DNA of 38,021 bases from Atopobacter sp. AH10 (lineage in GTDB: Bacteria > Bacillota > Bacilli > Lactobacillales > Aerococcaceae), in NCBI RefSeq assembly GCF_003664595.1, contig NZ_QXPZ01000009.1:1-38021 (forward strand). Reading direction: 5' to 3'. The position numbers and the translations under genes are program-made. The notes beneath the pieces were generated by a model, which did not search any database, was not told the origin of the DNA, and saw only the letters and a program-made list of their open reading frames with translations. Of the stretch, positions 23,520-32,358 are shown piece after piece (positions within the stretch are counted from its first letter, which is position 1; every line of letters starts with the position of its first letter).

Positions 23520-25370
23520 GTGAAGAAGTTATTATCTAAAATTAAGTTAACCAGAAGACGCAAGCAAGCCATTATCATAATGAGTGATTTGCTAGCTGTA
23601 TGCTTGAGCGCCTTAAGTTCTATTGTTCTGGTTCAAGCTTATGTCAAGACCAGTATGTTCTCCTATGCTTTTATTGCCTTAGCCTATTTTGGGGCTTACT
23701 TCTGCCTATCCGTTTGGCAGCATAACTTTTCCAGAATCGTCCGCTTCTTTAATATTAAGGATGCGCGTAATTTAATATTGGTCAACCTAAGTGCTTCAGT
23801 GGGTGCTTTTATTCTTGGTAATTTGGCTTTACGGGCTGTTTCTAATCGCTATATTTTTTTGCTGACGGTATTTTCCATTTACTTGATGGTCTTAAGTCGG
23901 ATGGCTTGGAAGACCTATATCGATTGGAAAAACCATGTGGATGAACGCCACCATCCTGATGCGCCACGTTTACTCCTAGTGGGAGCAGGGGAAGGCGCTA
24001 ATATCTTTATTGAGAACTTTTCTAAACATCCTGACCGCTTCTCTATTATCGGCTTAGTTGATGATGACCCCAATAAGCAGTCGACCTACCTGAGAGGAAT
24101 TCCCGTATTAGGAACTTTGGATGAAATTCCAAGGATTATACAGGAACGCCATATTGAATGTATCACAATAACAGCACCATCCTTAGATTCAGAAAAAGTG
24201 GAAGCTGTTCTTCGCTCAGGTATTGATCGGAATGTGACGGTCAACCAAATGCCAGCTGCTGAACGTGTCCTTTCAGGCGAATATAAAATGCAAATGAAAG
24301 AAATCGACATCGCTGATTTATTAGGGCGAAAAGAAATAAAATTAGATGACCAACCTGTTTTGAATGCTCTAGGTGGTAAGGTCATTATGGTCACAGGTGG
24401 CGGGGGATCGATTGGATCTGAAATCTGTCGGCAAGTCTTGAAGTTCGGACCAGCCAAACTTTACTTTGTCGGACATGGTGAAAACTCTATCTATCAATTA
24501 GATCAAGAATTTAGACAAATGAACCTCTCTCATGTCCAAGCCATTCCAGTGATTGCGGATATTCAAGATAAAGAGCACATGGTGGAAATCATGGAACTCT
24601 ACAAGCCTGATATCGTCTACCATGCAGCAGCGCATAAGCATGTGCCGATGATGGAATACAACCCAACTGAAGCCATTCGTAACAATGTGTATGGGACTTA
24701 TAATGTTGCTTACGCTGCTTCTAAAGCAGGGGTGGAACGCTTTGTCATGATCTCGACCGATAAGGCTAATAACCCACCAAATATTATGGGCGCTACTAAG
24801 CGGATCGCCGAAATGATTGTGACTGGCATGGATAAGGAAAGCAAGACGACTTTCTCAGCCGTCCGATTCGGGAATGTTCTGGGGTCAAGAGGGTCTGTCA
24901 TTCCTCTATTCAAAAAGCAAATCGCTGCGGGTGGTCCCGTTACCGTGACCCATCCGGACATGCGTCGCTACTTCATGACTATCCCAGAAGCTAGTCGTCT
25001 CGTTATCCAAGCTTCGGCTTTAGCTGAAGGGGGCGAACTCTTCATCCTCAATATGGGTAAAGAAGTTTATATCAAAGACTTGGCCCGCAAGATGATCACC
25101 CTGTCCGGCTACCGTGAAGACGAAATTCCAATTGTCTACTCCGGCATCCGCCCAGGCGAGAAGCTCTACGAGACCCTGATCATGGATGACGAAATTACTG
25201 ACAAGAAGGTCGATGACAATATCTTTGTCGGCAAGGTCAAAAACAAGAGCCTTAAAGAAATCAAAGACTTCGTGGAGGGGTTGGACCTATCGGGGAAAGA
25301 CCAACGCTTGACGGAGAAAGTGACAGGGTTTGTGCATCGGGATTCAAATGAAGATGTATTAAAGAAATAG
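23520..25370 (+). CDS. capD: UDP-GlcNAc 4,6-dehydratase, membrane-anchored (CapD/WbpM type)
   Basis: 616 residues. Four N-terminal membrane helices (within about 15-125) precede a nucleotide-binding-like middle domain (LLVGAGEGANIF, about 155) and a C-terminal SDR domain starting with VTGGGGSIGSE at 291. The active-site stretch is STDKANNPPNIMGATKR, with Met in place of the SDR tyrosine, as in FlaA1, PglF and WbpM. It makes UDP-4-keto-6-deoxy-GlcNAc, feeding the CapN-like reductase two genes on. The start is GTG 23520 with AAGGG 9 nt upstream; the nearby ATG at 23515 meets a stop at once. The 3' third looks richer in G+C than the 5' third, a possible recombination joint. Confidence 0.92.
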   Translation: MKKLLSKIKLTRRRKQAIIIMSDLLAVCLSALSSIVLVQAYVKTSMFSYAFIALAYFGAYFCLSVWQHNFSRIVRFFNIKDARNLILVNLSASVGAFILGNLALRAVSNRYIFLLTVFSIYLMVLSRMAWKTYIDWKNHVDERHHPDAPRLLLVGAGEGANIFIENFSKHPDRFSIIGLVDDDPNKQSTYLRGIPVLGTLDEIPRIIQERHIECITITAPSLDSEKVEAVLRSGIDRNVTVNQMPAAERVLSGEYKMQMKEIDIADLLGRKEIKLDDQPVLNALGGKVIMVTGGGGSIGSEICRQVLKFGPAKLYFVGHGENSIYQLDQEFRQMNLSHVQAIPVIADIQDKEHMVEIMELYKPDIVYHAAAHKHVPMMEYNPTEAIRNNVYGTYNVAYAASKAGVERFVMISTDKANNPPNIMGATKRIAEMIVTGMDKESKTTFSAVRFGNVLGSRGSVIPLFKKQIAAGGPVTVTHPDMRRYFMTIPEASRLVIQASALAEGGELFILNMGKEVYIKDLARKMITLSGYREDEIPIVYSGIRPGEKLYETLIMDDEITDKKVDDNIFVGKVKNKSLKEIKDFVEGLDLSGKDQRLTEKVTGFVHRDSNEDVLKK

Positions 25371-25386
25371 AAAGAAGGGGACTTCA

Positions 25387-26010
25387 GTGTATCTAAAGAT
25401 TAAGCGTGTGATAGACTTCATCTTGGCTTTAACGGCTCTGATATTATTGAGCCCTCTTTTTTTGATAGTAGCCCTATGGATCAAAAGTGACTCGCCAGGT
25501 CCGGTCTTTTTCAAGCAGAAGCGAATTGGCATCCATCGCAGCAACTTTTATATCTATAAATTCCGGTCGATGCGCACCGATACTCCCAAAGATATGCCCA
25601 CCCATATGCTGGATGCGGCTGACAGCTTTATCACCAAGTCGGGTCACTTCTTAAGAAAAACCAGTCTGGATGAACTACCTCAGTTGATCAACATCATTAA
25701 AGGCGAGATGGCCATTATCGGACCAAGACCTGCCTTGTGGAACCAGTACGACCTAGCAGATGAACGGGACAAATACGGTGCTAACGAGGTCTTACCTGGC
25801 TTAACCGGCTGGGCGCAAATTAACGGCCGCGATGAATTACCCATTCCAGTAAAGGCGCGCTTAGATGGCCAATACATTGAAAAACTAGGCTTAAAAATGG
25901 ATCTGAAATGCTTCTTTGGCACGATCATTAGTGTTCTAAAAGGTGATGGGGTAGTTGAAGGTGGCACTGGAGCGATTGAGAAGGCTCAGCGAGAATTGAA
26001 GGTGAAGTAA
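25387..26010 (+). CDS. capM: Initiating sugar-1-phosphate transferase (CapM-like)
   Basis: 207 residues, a small monotopic phosphoglycosyl transferase with one N-terminal membrane helix (about 8-32). Conserved stretches are SPGPVFFKQKRIG, YKFRSMRTDT, KTSLDELPQL, GEMAIIGPRPAL (catalytic region) and PGLTGWAQINGRD. It loads the first sugar-1-phosphate onto undecaprenyl phosphate. Many stretches match S. aureus CapM, which uses UDP-D-FucNAc, and the neighbours make that sugar. The start is GTG 25387 after GAAGGGGAC. Confidence 0.88.
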   Translation: MYLKIKRVIDFILALTALILLSPLFLIVALWIKSDSPGPVFFKQKRIGIHRSNFYIYKFRSMRTDTPKDMPTHMLDAADSFITKSGHFLRKTSLDELPQLINIIKGEMAIIGPRPALWNQYDLADERDKYGANEVLPGLTGWAQINGRDELPIPVKARLDGQYIEKLGLKMDLKCFFGTIISVLKGDGVVEGGTGAIEKAQRELKVK

Positions 26011-26012
26011 CG

Positions 26013-26864
26013 ATGAAGAAGATTTTAATCACTGGCAAAGATTCTTACTTAGGTGACCGCTTTGTTGCATGGATGAGTCAATGGCCCGACCAATACCAAA
26101 CACAGTGTGTCTCATTAAAGGATTCCGATTGGCAAAATCAGGATTGGTCTGACTTTGATGCGGTTCTTCATGTGGCTGGCATTGCCCATAATTCGTCCGA
26201 TCCTAAGCTAAAAGACCTGTATTACCAAGTTAACCGGGACTTAACCATTGATACAGCCAAGAAAGCCAAAGCAGATAGCGTGAAGCAATTCATCTATCTG
26301 TCCAGTATGATTGTTTTCGGAAGCAAACACGAGTGTATCACGCCAGACACAAAGCCAGATCCCGATAACTTCTATGGCGATAGCAAGTTACAAGGGGAGT
26401 TAGGCATCTTGCCTTTGCAAGATGAGAACTTCAAGATCGCTATCGTTAGACCGCCGATGGTTTATGGGCCAGGATGTAAGGGAAACTTTCCTAAGTTGGT
26501 TAAGCTAGCTAAGATCACACCGATCTTTCCAGATTATGATAATAAGCGCAGTATGATTTATGTGGATAATTTGATGATTGTTCTCCAAGAGATTGTCGAT
26601 CAAGAAAGAGAAGGCTATATCCATCCGCAAAATTCGGACTATGTAAAAACGAGTGAGCTGGTCAAAATGATTGCTGAAATAGCCGACCATAAGCTTATTT
26701 TGACGAGCTTATTCAATCCGCTTATTAGGTTACTGGCTAACACAAGAATCATAAAGAAGGTTTTTGGGAATTTGTATTATGCTGAATCTCTAGCAAATGA
26801 TACTCTACTTAATTTTAAAGAGACCATTAGCCGTTCAATAGAAGAGGACAGTCAATATGGTTAA
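26013..26864 (+). CDS. UDP-4-keto-6-deoxy-GlcNAc 4-reductase, CapN-like SDR
   Basis: 283 residues, an extended SDR enzyme. The nucleotide loop is ILITGKDSYLG. HVAGIAHNSSD follows, then the active site SS...YGDSKLQGE with Tyr-x3-Lys, and RPPMVYGPGCKGNFP. With CapD it should reduce the 4-keto sugar to UDP-D-FucNAc, as shown for S. aureus CapN, or to its C4 epimer UDP-D-QuiNAc, as for WbpV-type enzymes. The C4 outcome cannot be read from sequence. It follows capM by 2 bp and overlaps the next gene by 8 bp. Confidence 0.8.
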   Translation: MKKILITGKDSYLGDRFVAWMSQWPDQYQTQCVSLKDSDWQNQDWSDFDAVLHVAGIAHNSSDPKLKDLYYQVNRDLTIDTAKKAKADSVKQFIYLSSMIVFGSKHECITPDTKPDPDNFYGDSKLQGELGILPLQDENFKIAIVRPPMVYGPGCKGNFPKLVKLAKITPIFPDYDNKRSMIYVDNLMIVLQEIVDQEREGYIHPQNSDYVKTSELVKMIAEIADHKLILTSLFNPLIRLLANTRIIKKVFGNLYYAESLANDTLLNFKETISRSIEEDSQYG

Positions 26865-28077
26865 GCGGATTCTCATTATTAGTCAGTATTTTTATCCGGA
26901 AGACTTTAGAATTAATGACATGGCTCACGACTTATTAGAACGTGGCTATGATGTAACGGTTCTAACAGGGATACCTAATTATCCTGAAGGAAAGTTTTTC
27001 AACGGTTATCATTTTAAATTTCAAAAAGAAAACTGGCAGGGCATCAAAATTATTCGCTTGCCTATCATTCCAAGAGGTTCCTCATCGGTTCAACTTGTCC
27101 TGAATTATCTATCATTTGTTATTTCCGGTCTTATTTTTATAGTGACAACAAAACCAAAATTTGATTTGATCTTTACCTATGAGGTTAGTCCGATGACTCA
27201 AGCCTTATTAGGTCCTTGGCTTGCCAAAAGAATTGGCTGCCCTTCTATTTTATATGTCTTAGATCTTTGGCCAGAAAATATTCAAGTGGCGGCAGGAATT
27301 AACAATTCATTAATTTTGCGTTCCATTCGCCGAATGGTTAACTATATTTATCAAAAAACTGATTTGATTCTAGCTTCTTCCAAAAGCTTCGTAAATGAAA
27401 TTAAAAGCTATCAAATCAATCCTGATAAAGTCACCTATTGGCCACAGTACGGTGAAGAAATCTATCATCCTATTGAAAAAAAGAGAGAAGATTTTAATTG
27501 GATTCACCACCATGATCAATTTGTGATTGGATTCACCGGCAATATAGGTAATGCTCAGGGATTACAAATTCTTCCACGAGTAGCCAAATTACTACAAGAA
27601 GAAGACCTACCAGTCCTATTTCTAATCGTTGGGGATGGCCGATTTAAAGATGACCTCGTTAAAGAGATTAAACAAAAGAATGTTCAATCGTATTTTCAAT
27701 TTATCGATCGTCAACCTTCTAATGTTATTTCTGATATTTTAGCTGAAGTTGATGTAGCCTTTTTAAGTTTTGATGACAATCCAATCTATGAAAAGACGAT
27801 ACCAGCCAAGCTTCAAACCTATATTGCTTGTGCTAAACCAGTCCTAGTAAGTGCAAAGGGCGAAGTTGAGCGAATTATTAAGGAAGCCAAAGCAGGCTTA
27901 ACCTGTCCTGCAGGCGATGAGCGAGCCTTGTTGTCTTGTATTAAATACTTCATGAATATGGATCCTGAACAGTTAAAAGCTATGGGAAAGAATGCTAGAA
28001 ACTACTTTGAAGCGAACTTTTCTAAGACTAAATTGATGGATCAGCTTGATCAATTATTCCAAAAGGAGTGTAAATGA
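26857..28077 (+). CDS. capL: Glycosyltransferase, CapL/WbuB-like (GT4 fold)
   Basis: 406 residues. The N-terminal ISQYFYPEDFRINDMAHDL and VTVLTGIPNYPEGKFF are typical of the WbuB/CapL group. The C-terminal donor domain has GFTGNIGNAQG and VGDGRFKDDL. CapL of S. aureus adds L-FucNAc to lipid-linked D-FucNAc, and both sugars' pathways are encoded around it, so the same step is inferred. A membrane-leaning stretch (about 85-105) fits work at the inner membrane face. It overlaps capN by 8 bp and ends in an ATGA overlap with capE. Confidence 0.85.
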   Translation: MVKRILIISQYFYPEDFRINDMAHDLLERGYDVTVLTGIPNYPEGKFFNGYHFKFQKENWQGIKIIRLPIIPRGSSSVQLVLNYLSFVISGLIFIVTTKPKFDLIFTYEVSPMTQALLGPWLAKRIGCPSILYVLDLWPENIQVAAGINNSLILRSIRRMVNYIYQKTDLILASSKSFVNEIKSYQINPDKVTYWPQYGEEIYHPIEKKREDFNWIHHHDQFVIGFTGNIGNAQGLQILPRVAKLLQEEDLPVLFLIVGDGRFKDDLVKEIKQKNVQSYFQFIDRQPSNVISDILAEVDVAFLSFDDNPIYEKTIPAKLQTYIACAKPVLVSAKGEVERIIKEAKAGLTCPAGDERALLSCIKYFMNMDPEQLKAMGKNARNYFEANFSKTKLMDQLDQLFQKECK

Positions 28078-29126
28078 TGTCAATTTTCAAAGATAAAACT
28101 TTATTAATCACCGGTGGAACGGGTTCCTTTGGTAATGCCGTTTTAGAAGGTTTTTTACATACTGATTTAAAAGAAATCCGTATCTTCTCACGAGATGAAT
28201 TAAAGCAGGATAACATGCGTCATAAATACCAACGAATCGCTCCTGAATTATCGGATAAATTAAAATTCTATATTGGGGATGTTCGGGATATTGATAGCAT
28301 TCGACCAGCAGTTCGTGATGTAGATTATATCTTTCATGCGGCAGCTTTGAAGCAGGTTCCATCTTGCGAATTTTTCCCAATTGAAGCGGTAAAAACGAAT
28401 GTTATCGGAACCGAAAACTTATTAACTGCTGCGATTGATGCGGGAGTTAAGAAAGTCATTTGCTTATCAACGGATAAAGCAGCCTATCCAATCAATGCCA
28501 TGGGAATCTCTAAAGCCTTAATGGAAAAAGTGATTGTCGCCAAATCACGGACAGTCGATCCTTCTAAGACAAGCATCTGTTGTACCCGTTATGGGAATGT
28601 CTTGGCTTCAAGAGGTTCAGTCGTACCTTTATTTATTGAACAAATGAAGAAAGGTAAGCCATTAACTGTTACCGAACCTAAAATGACCCGCTTTATCATG
28701 ACTCTAGCAGAAGCCGTTGACCTTGTTTTATATGCTTTTGAGCATGCAGAGTCCGGTGATATTATGGTTCAAAAGGCGCCTGCTTCAACGATCGGTGACT
28801 TAATGGAGGCCACTCGTCAGCTCTTTGACCCAGAAGCAGAAGACATGGTCATTGGTATTCGCCACGGTGAAAAAATGTACGAGACTTTATTAACCAATGA
28901 AGAATGTGCTAAAGCCATTGATTTAGGCAACTTCTACCGAGTACCGGCAGATAATCGTGATCTGAACTATGATAAATACTTCAAAGAAGGCGATGAAGAG
29001 CGCAATGTCTTGGAAGAATTCAACTCCAACAATACAAAATTGATGACCGTAGAACAAGTTAAAGAAAAATTATTAACCGTTCCTTTAGTTCAAGAAGAAA
29101 TTAAGATATGGAAGGAAGAACATTAA
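28074..29126 (+). CDS. capE: UDP-GlcNAc 4,6-dehydratase/5-epimerase (CapE/FnlA)
   Basis: 350 residues, a soluble SDR dehydratase, first enzyme of UDP-L-FucNAc synthesis. GGTGSFGNAV is the nucleotide loop, STDKAAYPINAMGISKALME the active site and TRYGNVLASRGSVVPLF a family mark. ATG 28074 and ATG 28077 are both possible; AAGGAG precedes them. The ATGA at 28074 overlaps the capL stop, so translation is coupled. Confidence 0.94.
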   Translation: MMSIFKDKTLLITGGTGSFGNAVLEGFLHTDLKEIRIFSRDELKQDNMRHKYQRIAPELSDKLKFYIGDVRDIDSIRPAVRDVDYIFHAAALKQVPSCEFFPIEAVKTNVIGTENLLTAAIDAGVKKVICLSTDKAAYPINAMGISKALMEKVIVAKSRTVDPSKTSICCTRYGNVLASRGSVVPLFIEQMKKGKPLTVTEPKMTRFIMTLAEAVDLVLYAFEHAESGDIMVQKAPASTIGDLMEATRQLFDPEAEDMVIGIRHGEKMYETLLTNEECAKAIDLGNFYRVPADNRDLNYDKYFKEGDEERNVLEEFNSNNTKLMTVEQVKEKLLTVPLVQEEIKIWKEEH

Positions 29127-30241
29127 TGAAAGTTTTAGTCACAGGTGCTCAAGGCTTTATTGGTAAGAATCTTTGTGCAAGCTTAAATTATGAAGAAGCT
29201 ATTGAAATTCTTCCTTATACAGAAGATTCAAGCTTTGAAGACTTAAAGACCTACACGGCTGAAGCTGATTTTGTCTTCCACCTAGCAGGGGTCAATCGAC
29301 CAAAAGAAGAAAAAGAGTTCACAGAGGGGAATCGAGATCTCACTCAACAAGTCTTGGACTTATTAGTGGAACAAAATAACCTTGTGCCAGTTCTCATTAC
29401 TTCTTCTAGTCAAGCCAAGTTAGACAATCCTTATGGTAAGAGTAAGAAGGCGGCTGAAGAGTTAGTCTTTCAATATGGTAACGATCACCATGTGCCAGTC
29501 TACGTATACCGCCTGTCGAATGTCTTTGGTAAGTGGTCACGGCCGAACTACAATACGGTAGTAGCAACTTTCTGCCATAACATTGCTCGGAATCAGGCGA
29601 TTACGGTCAATGATCCCAAAGTCACTTTAGACTTGATCTACATTGATGATCTGGTAGAAGAATTTATGCGGGCTTTGAATGGTAAGCCAACAAAAGAAGG
29701 GGACTTTTGTAAGGTGCCAGTCTCTTATCCTGTCACACTGGGACAAATTGCTGAGCTGCTTTATAGCTTTAAGGAATCTAGAAACAACCGAATCTTACCG
29801 AATTTTGCTGATGAGTTCACTAATAAGCTCTATGCGACCTATCTTAGCTTTTTAGATGAGCAGGACTTTTCTTATCCTTTAATCATGCATGAAGATCAAC
29901 GAGGTTCTTTTACTGAATTCGTCAAGTCGCCTTATGGAGGGCAGGTGTCAGTGAATGTCTCTAAGCCCGGTATTACCAAGGGGGACCATTGGCATCACAC
30001 TAAGAATGAAAAATTCCTTGTCGTATCAGGGGAAGGTGCCATTCGTTTTAGAAAACTTGATTCCGATAAGATTATTGAGTATAAGGTCTCAGGAAGAAAG
30101 ATGGAAGTGGTGGATATTCCTACTGGGTATACGCACTCTATTGTCAATTTAAGTGACACTGAGGACTTGGTCACTGTAATGTGGGTTAATGAAATGTATG
30201 ATCCGAACCGTCCTGATACGTATCCATTGGAGGTAGAATAG
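29126..30241 (+). CDS. capF: Bifunctional reductase (CapF/FnlB)
   Basis: 371 residues, close to the 369 of S. aureus CapF. The N-terminal SDR domain (VTGAQGFIGKNL, YGKSKKAAEE with Tyr-x3-Lys) reduces the intermediate at C4. The C-terminal cupin domain (from about 250: KGDHWHHTKNEKFLVVSGEG) does C3 epimerisation and binds zinc. The product is UDP-6-deoxy-L-talose-NAc. ATG 29126 shares one base with the capE stop (TAATG), with GGAAGGA upstream; an in-frame ATG at 29108 lies inside capE without a site. Confidence 0.94.
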   Translation: MKVLVTGAQGFIGKNLCASLNYEEAIEILPYTEDSSFEDLKTYTAEADFVFHLAGVNRPKEEKEFTEGNRDLTQQVLDLLVEQNNLVPVLITSSSQAKLDNPYGKSKKAAEELVFQYGNDHHVPVYVYRLSNVFGKWSRPNYNTVVATFCHNIARNQAITVNDPKVTLDLIYIDDLVEEFMRALNGKPTKEGDFCKVPVSYPVTLGQIAELLYSFKESRNNRILPNFADEFTNKLYATYLSFLDEQDFSYPLIMHEDQRGSFTEFVKSPYGGQVSVNVSKPGITKGDHWHHTKNEKFLVVSGEGAIRFRKLDSDKIIEYKVSGRKMEVVDIPTGYTHSIVNLSDTEDLVTVMWVNEMYDPNRPDTYPLEVE

Positions 30242-31365
30242 TGAAACAATTAAAGGTGATGACGGTCGTTGGAACCCGTCCAGAAATTATTCGACTATCG
30301 GCTGTGATTCAAAAACTTGAAGAATCACCAGCCATTCAGCATATCTTAGTCCATACTGGACAAAACTATGACTATGAATTAAACGAAGTCTTCTTTGAAG
30401 ATTTTGGTCTGAGAAAGCCAGATTACTTCTTAAATGCAGCTGGCGAAACGCCAATGGCTACTGTGGGTCAAATTCTGGCTAATATTGATCCCATCTTAGC
30501 CGAAGAAGCACCTGATGCCTTCTTAGTTTTAGGCGATACCAACTCTTGCCTTTGTGCCATCGCAGCTAAGCGTCATCATATTCCAATTTTCCATATGGAA
30601 GCAGGGAACCGTTGCTTTGACCAACGGGTGCCGGAAGAAACCAACCGTAAGATTGTGGATCATATCTCAGATATCAATCTCACTTATTCAGACATTGCCA
30701 GAGAATATCTATTAGCTGAAGGGTTAAAAGCAGACCGCATTATTAAAACTGGGAGCCCTATGTATGAAGTCTTGCATAAAAAGCTAGAAACGATTAAAGC
30801 TGCAGACAGCTATCAGAAATTAGGCTTAGAAAAGGGTCAATACTTCGTCGTTTCTGCTCACCGGGATGAAAATATCTCATCGGAAAAGAACTTCTTTGGC
30901 TTAGTAGAATCACTCAACGCAGTCGCTGAAAGATATCAATTGCCATTGATCGTATCGACCCATCCAAGAACGCGTAAAATGATTGAAGCAAAGGGCGTGA
31001 AGTTCAATCCTTTAATTCAATTGATGAAACCAATGGGCTTTACAGACTATAATAACCTGCAGTTGAATTCTAAGGCCGTCTTAAGTGATTCTGGAACTAT
31101 CTCTGAAGAAGCTTCAATTATGGGCTTTAAAGCTTTGAACTTAAGAGAAGCTCATGAAAGACCAGAGGCGATGGAAGAAGCAGCCGTTATGATGGTAGGA
31201 CTTAATAAAGAGCGAATTCTTCAAGGATTGGAGATCTTAGAAGATCAAAAAGAAGACACTTTAAGAGAAGTGACTGATTACTCAATGCCGAACGTCTCGG
31301 ATAAGGTGTTGAGGATTATTGTAAGTTATACGGATTATGTGAATCGGGTTGTGTGGAGTGAATAA
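30241..31365 (+). CDS. capG: UDP-N-acetyl sugar 2-epimerase (CapG/FnlC)
   Basis: 374 residues, non-hydrolysing 2-epimerase fold (WecB family). VGTRPEIIRLSAVI, HTGQNYDYELNEVFF, GDTNSC and HMEAGNRCFDQRVPEETNRKIVDH are family marks. It completes UDP-L-FucNAc from the CapF product. The start is GTG 30241, sharing a base with the capF stop, with GGAGG 8 nt upstream. DNA composition changes right after this gene. Confidence 0.94.
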   Translation: MKQLKVMTVVGTRPEIIRLSAVIQKLEESPAIQHILVHTGQNYDYELNEVFFEDFGLRKPDYFLNAAGETPMATVGQILANIDPILAEEAPDAFLVLGDTNSCLCAIAAKRHHIPIFHMEAGNRCFDQRVPEETNRKIVDHISDINLTYSDIAREYLLAEGLKADRIIKTGSPMYEVLHKKLETIKAADSYQKLGLEKGQYFVVSAHRDENISSEKNFFGLVESLNAVAERYQLPLIVSTHPRTRKMIEAKGVKFNPLIQLMKPMGFTDYNNLQLNSKAVLSDSGTISEEASIMGFKALNLREAHERPEAMEEAAVMMVGLNKERILQGLEILEDQKEDTLREVTDYSMPNVSDKVLRIIVSYTDYVNRVVWSE

Positions 31366-32348
31366 TGGTTAAAGTATTATTAGATGTGCCTGCTGATAGC
31401 GGTGGAGCAGCTACAATATTAAATGAGTATTATGATAAGATAGTTGAGACTAATGAACAATGGATAATTATTCTAGGAAGATATAGTTTGCCAAAAACTG
31501 AGAATGTAAAAGTTTTAAATTTCCCTTGGGTTAAGAAATCTTGGTTTCATAGATTATTCTTTGATTATTTAGTCTTACCAAGACTAATTAGAAAAATTAA
31601 TCCTGAGTTGATTTTTTCACTACAAAATACACTGGTTCCTTTTGTAAAAAACAGGCAAGAATTATATGTGCACCAACCATTACCATATACTTCAATTAAG
31701 TTTAATATTTTGTCTGATTTTAAGTTATGGACTTATCAGAATGTTATCAAGATTTTCATTAATCGCTCAGCAAAGAGGGCGAACAAGATTTTCTTACAGA
31801 CTCAGTGGATGAAGAGAGAATTAGTAAAACAAACCGGGATTGAATCTGATAAAGTGCAGATTATTCAACCTAATGTTCAATTTCATTCACATAACACATA
31901 TAAATATGATAAGGGTAAACTTAAGTTTTTTTACCCCGCCTCCCCCTTAAAATACAAAAATCATAAATTAATTATTGAAGCGATTAATCTTTTAGATAAC
32001 AAATCTCGAAGTAAGATCGAAATCTATTTTACCTTATCAGGAAATGAAAATACGTTATCTCATAGCTTAAAGGAAATTGTTGAAGAAAAAGACTTGCCAG
32101 TTTTTTTTATTGGGTATCTAGACAAAGCTGAAATGGAAGCCTTTTATGAGAGTTCATGCTTATTATTTCCTTCATATGTAGAAACTTATGGATTACCATT
32201 ACTCGAAGCTAAATTGAAAAAATCACCAATTTTAGCGAGTGATACAGAGTTTTCAAGAGAAATTTTAGAAGATTATGCAGAAAAGAAATTTTTTGATTAT
32301 AATTCTAGTCAAGATCTTGCCTCCAAAATGAAAGAAATTATAAAATAG
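31365..32348 (+). CDS. Glycosyltransferase (GT4 type)
   Basis: 327 residues. The donor-binding part has YPASPLKYKNHKLIIEA, FIGYLDKAEMEAFY and LFPSYVETYGLPLLEAK, the E-x7-E pattern of GT4 retaining enzymes. It lacks a membrane helix and should add one sugar to the lipid-linked unit at the cytoplasmic face. Donor and linkage cannot be told. It starts by a TAATG overlap with capG but is clearly more AT-rich than it. Confidence 0.85.
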   Translation: MVKVLLDVPADSGGAATILNEYYDKIVETNEQWIIILGRYSLPKTENVKVLNFPWVKKSWFHRLFFDYLVLPRLIRKINPELIFSLQNTLVPFVKNRQELYVHQPLPYTSIKFNILSDFKLWTYQNVIKIFINRSAKRANKIFLQTQWMKRELVKQTGIESDKVQIIQPNVQFHSHNTYKYDKGKLKFFYPASPLKYKNHKLIIEAINLLDNKSRSKIEIYFTLSGNENTLSHSLKEIVEEKDLPVFFIGYLDKAEMEAFYESSCLLFPSYVETYGLPLLEAKLKKSPILASDTEFSREILEDYAEKKFFDYNSSQDLASKMKEIIK

Positions 32349-32358
32349 AGGTGTTACT

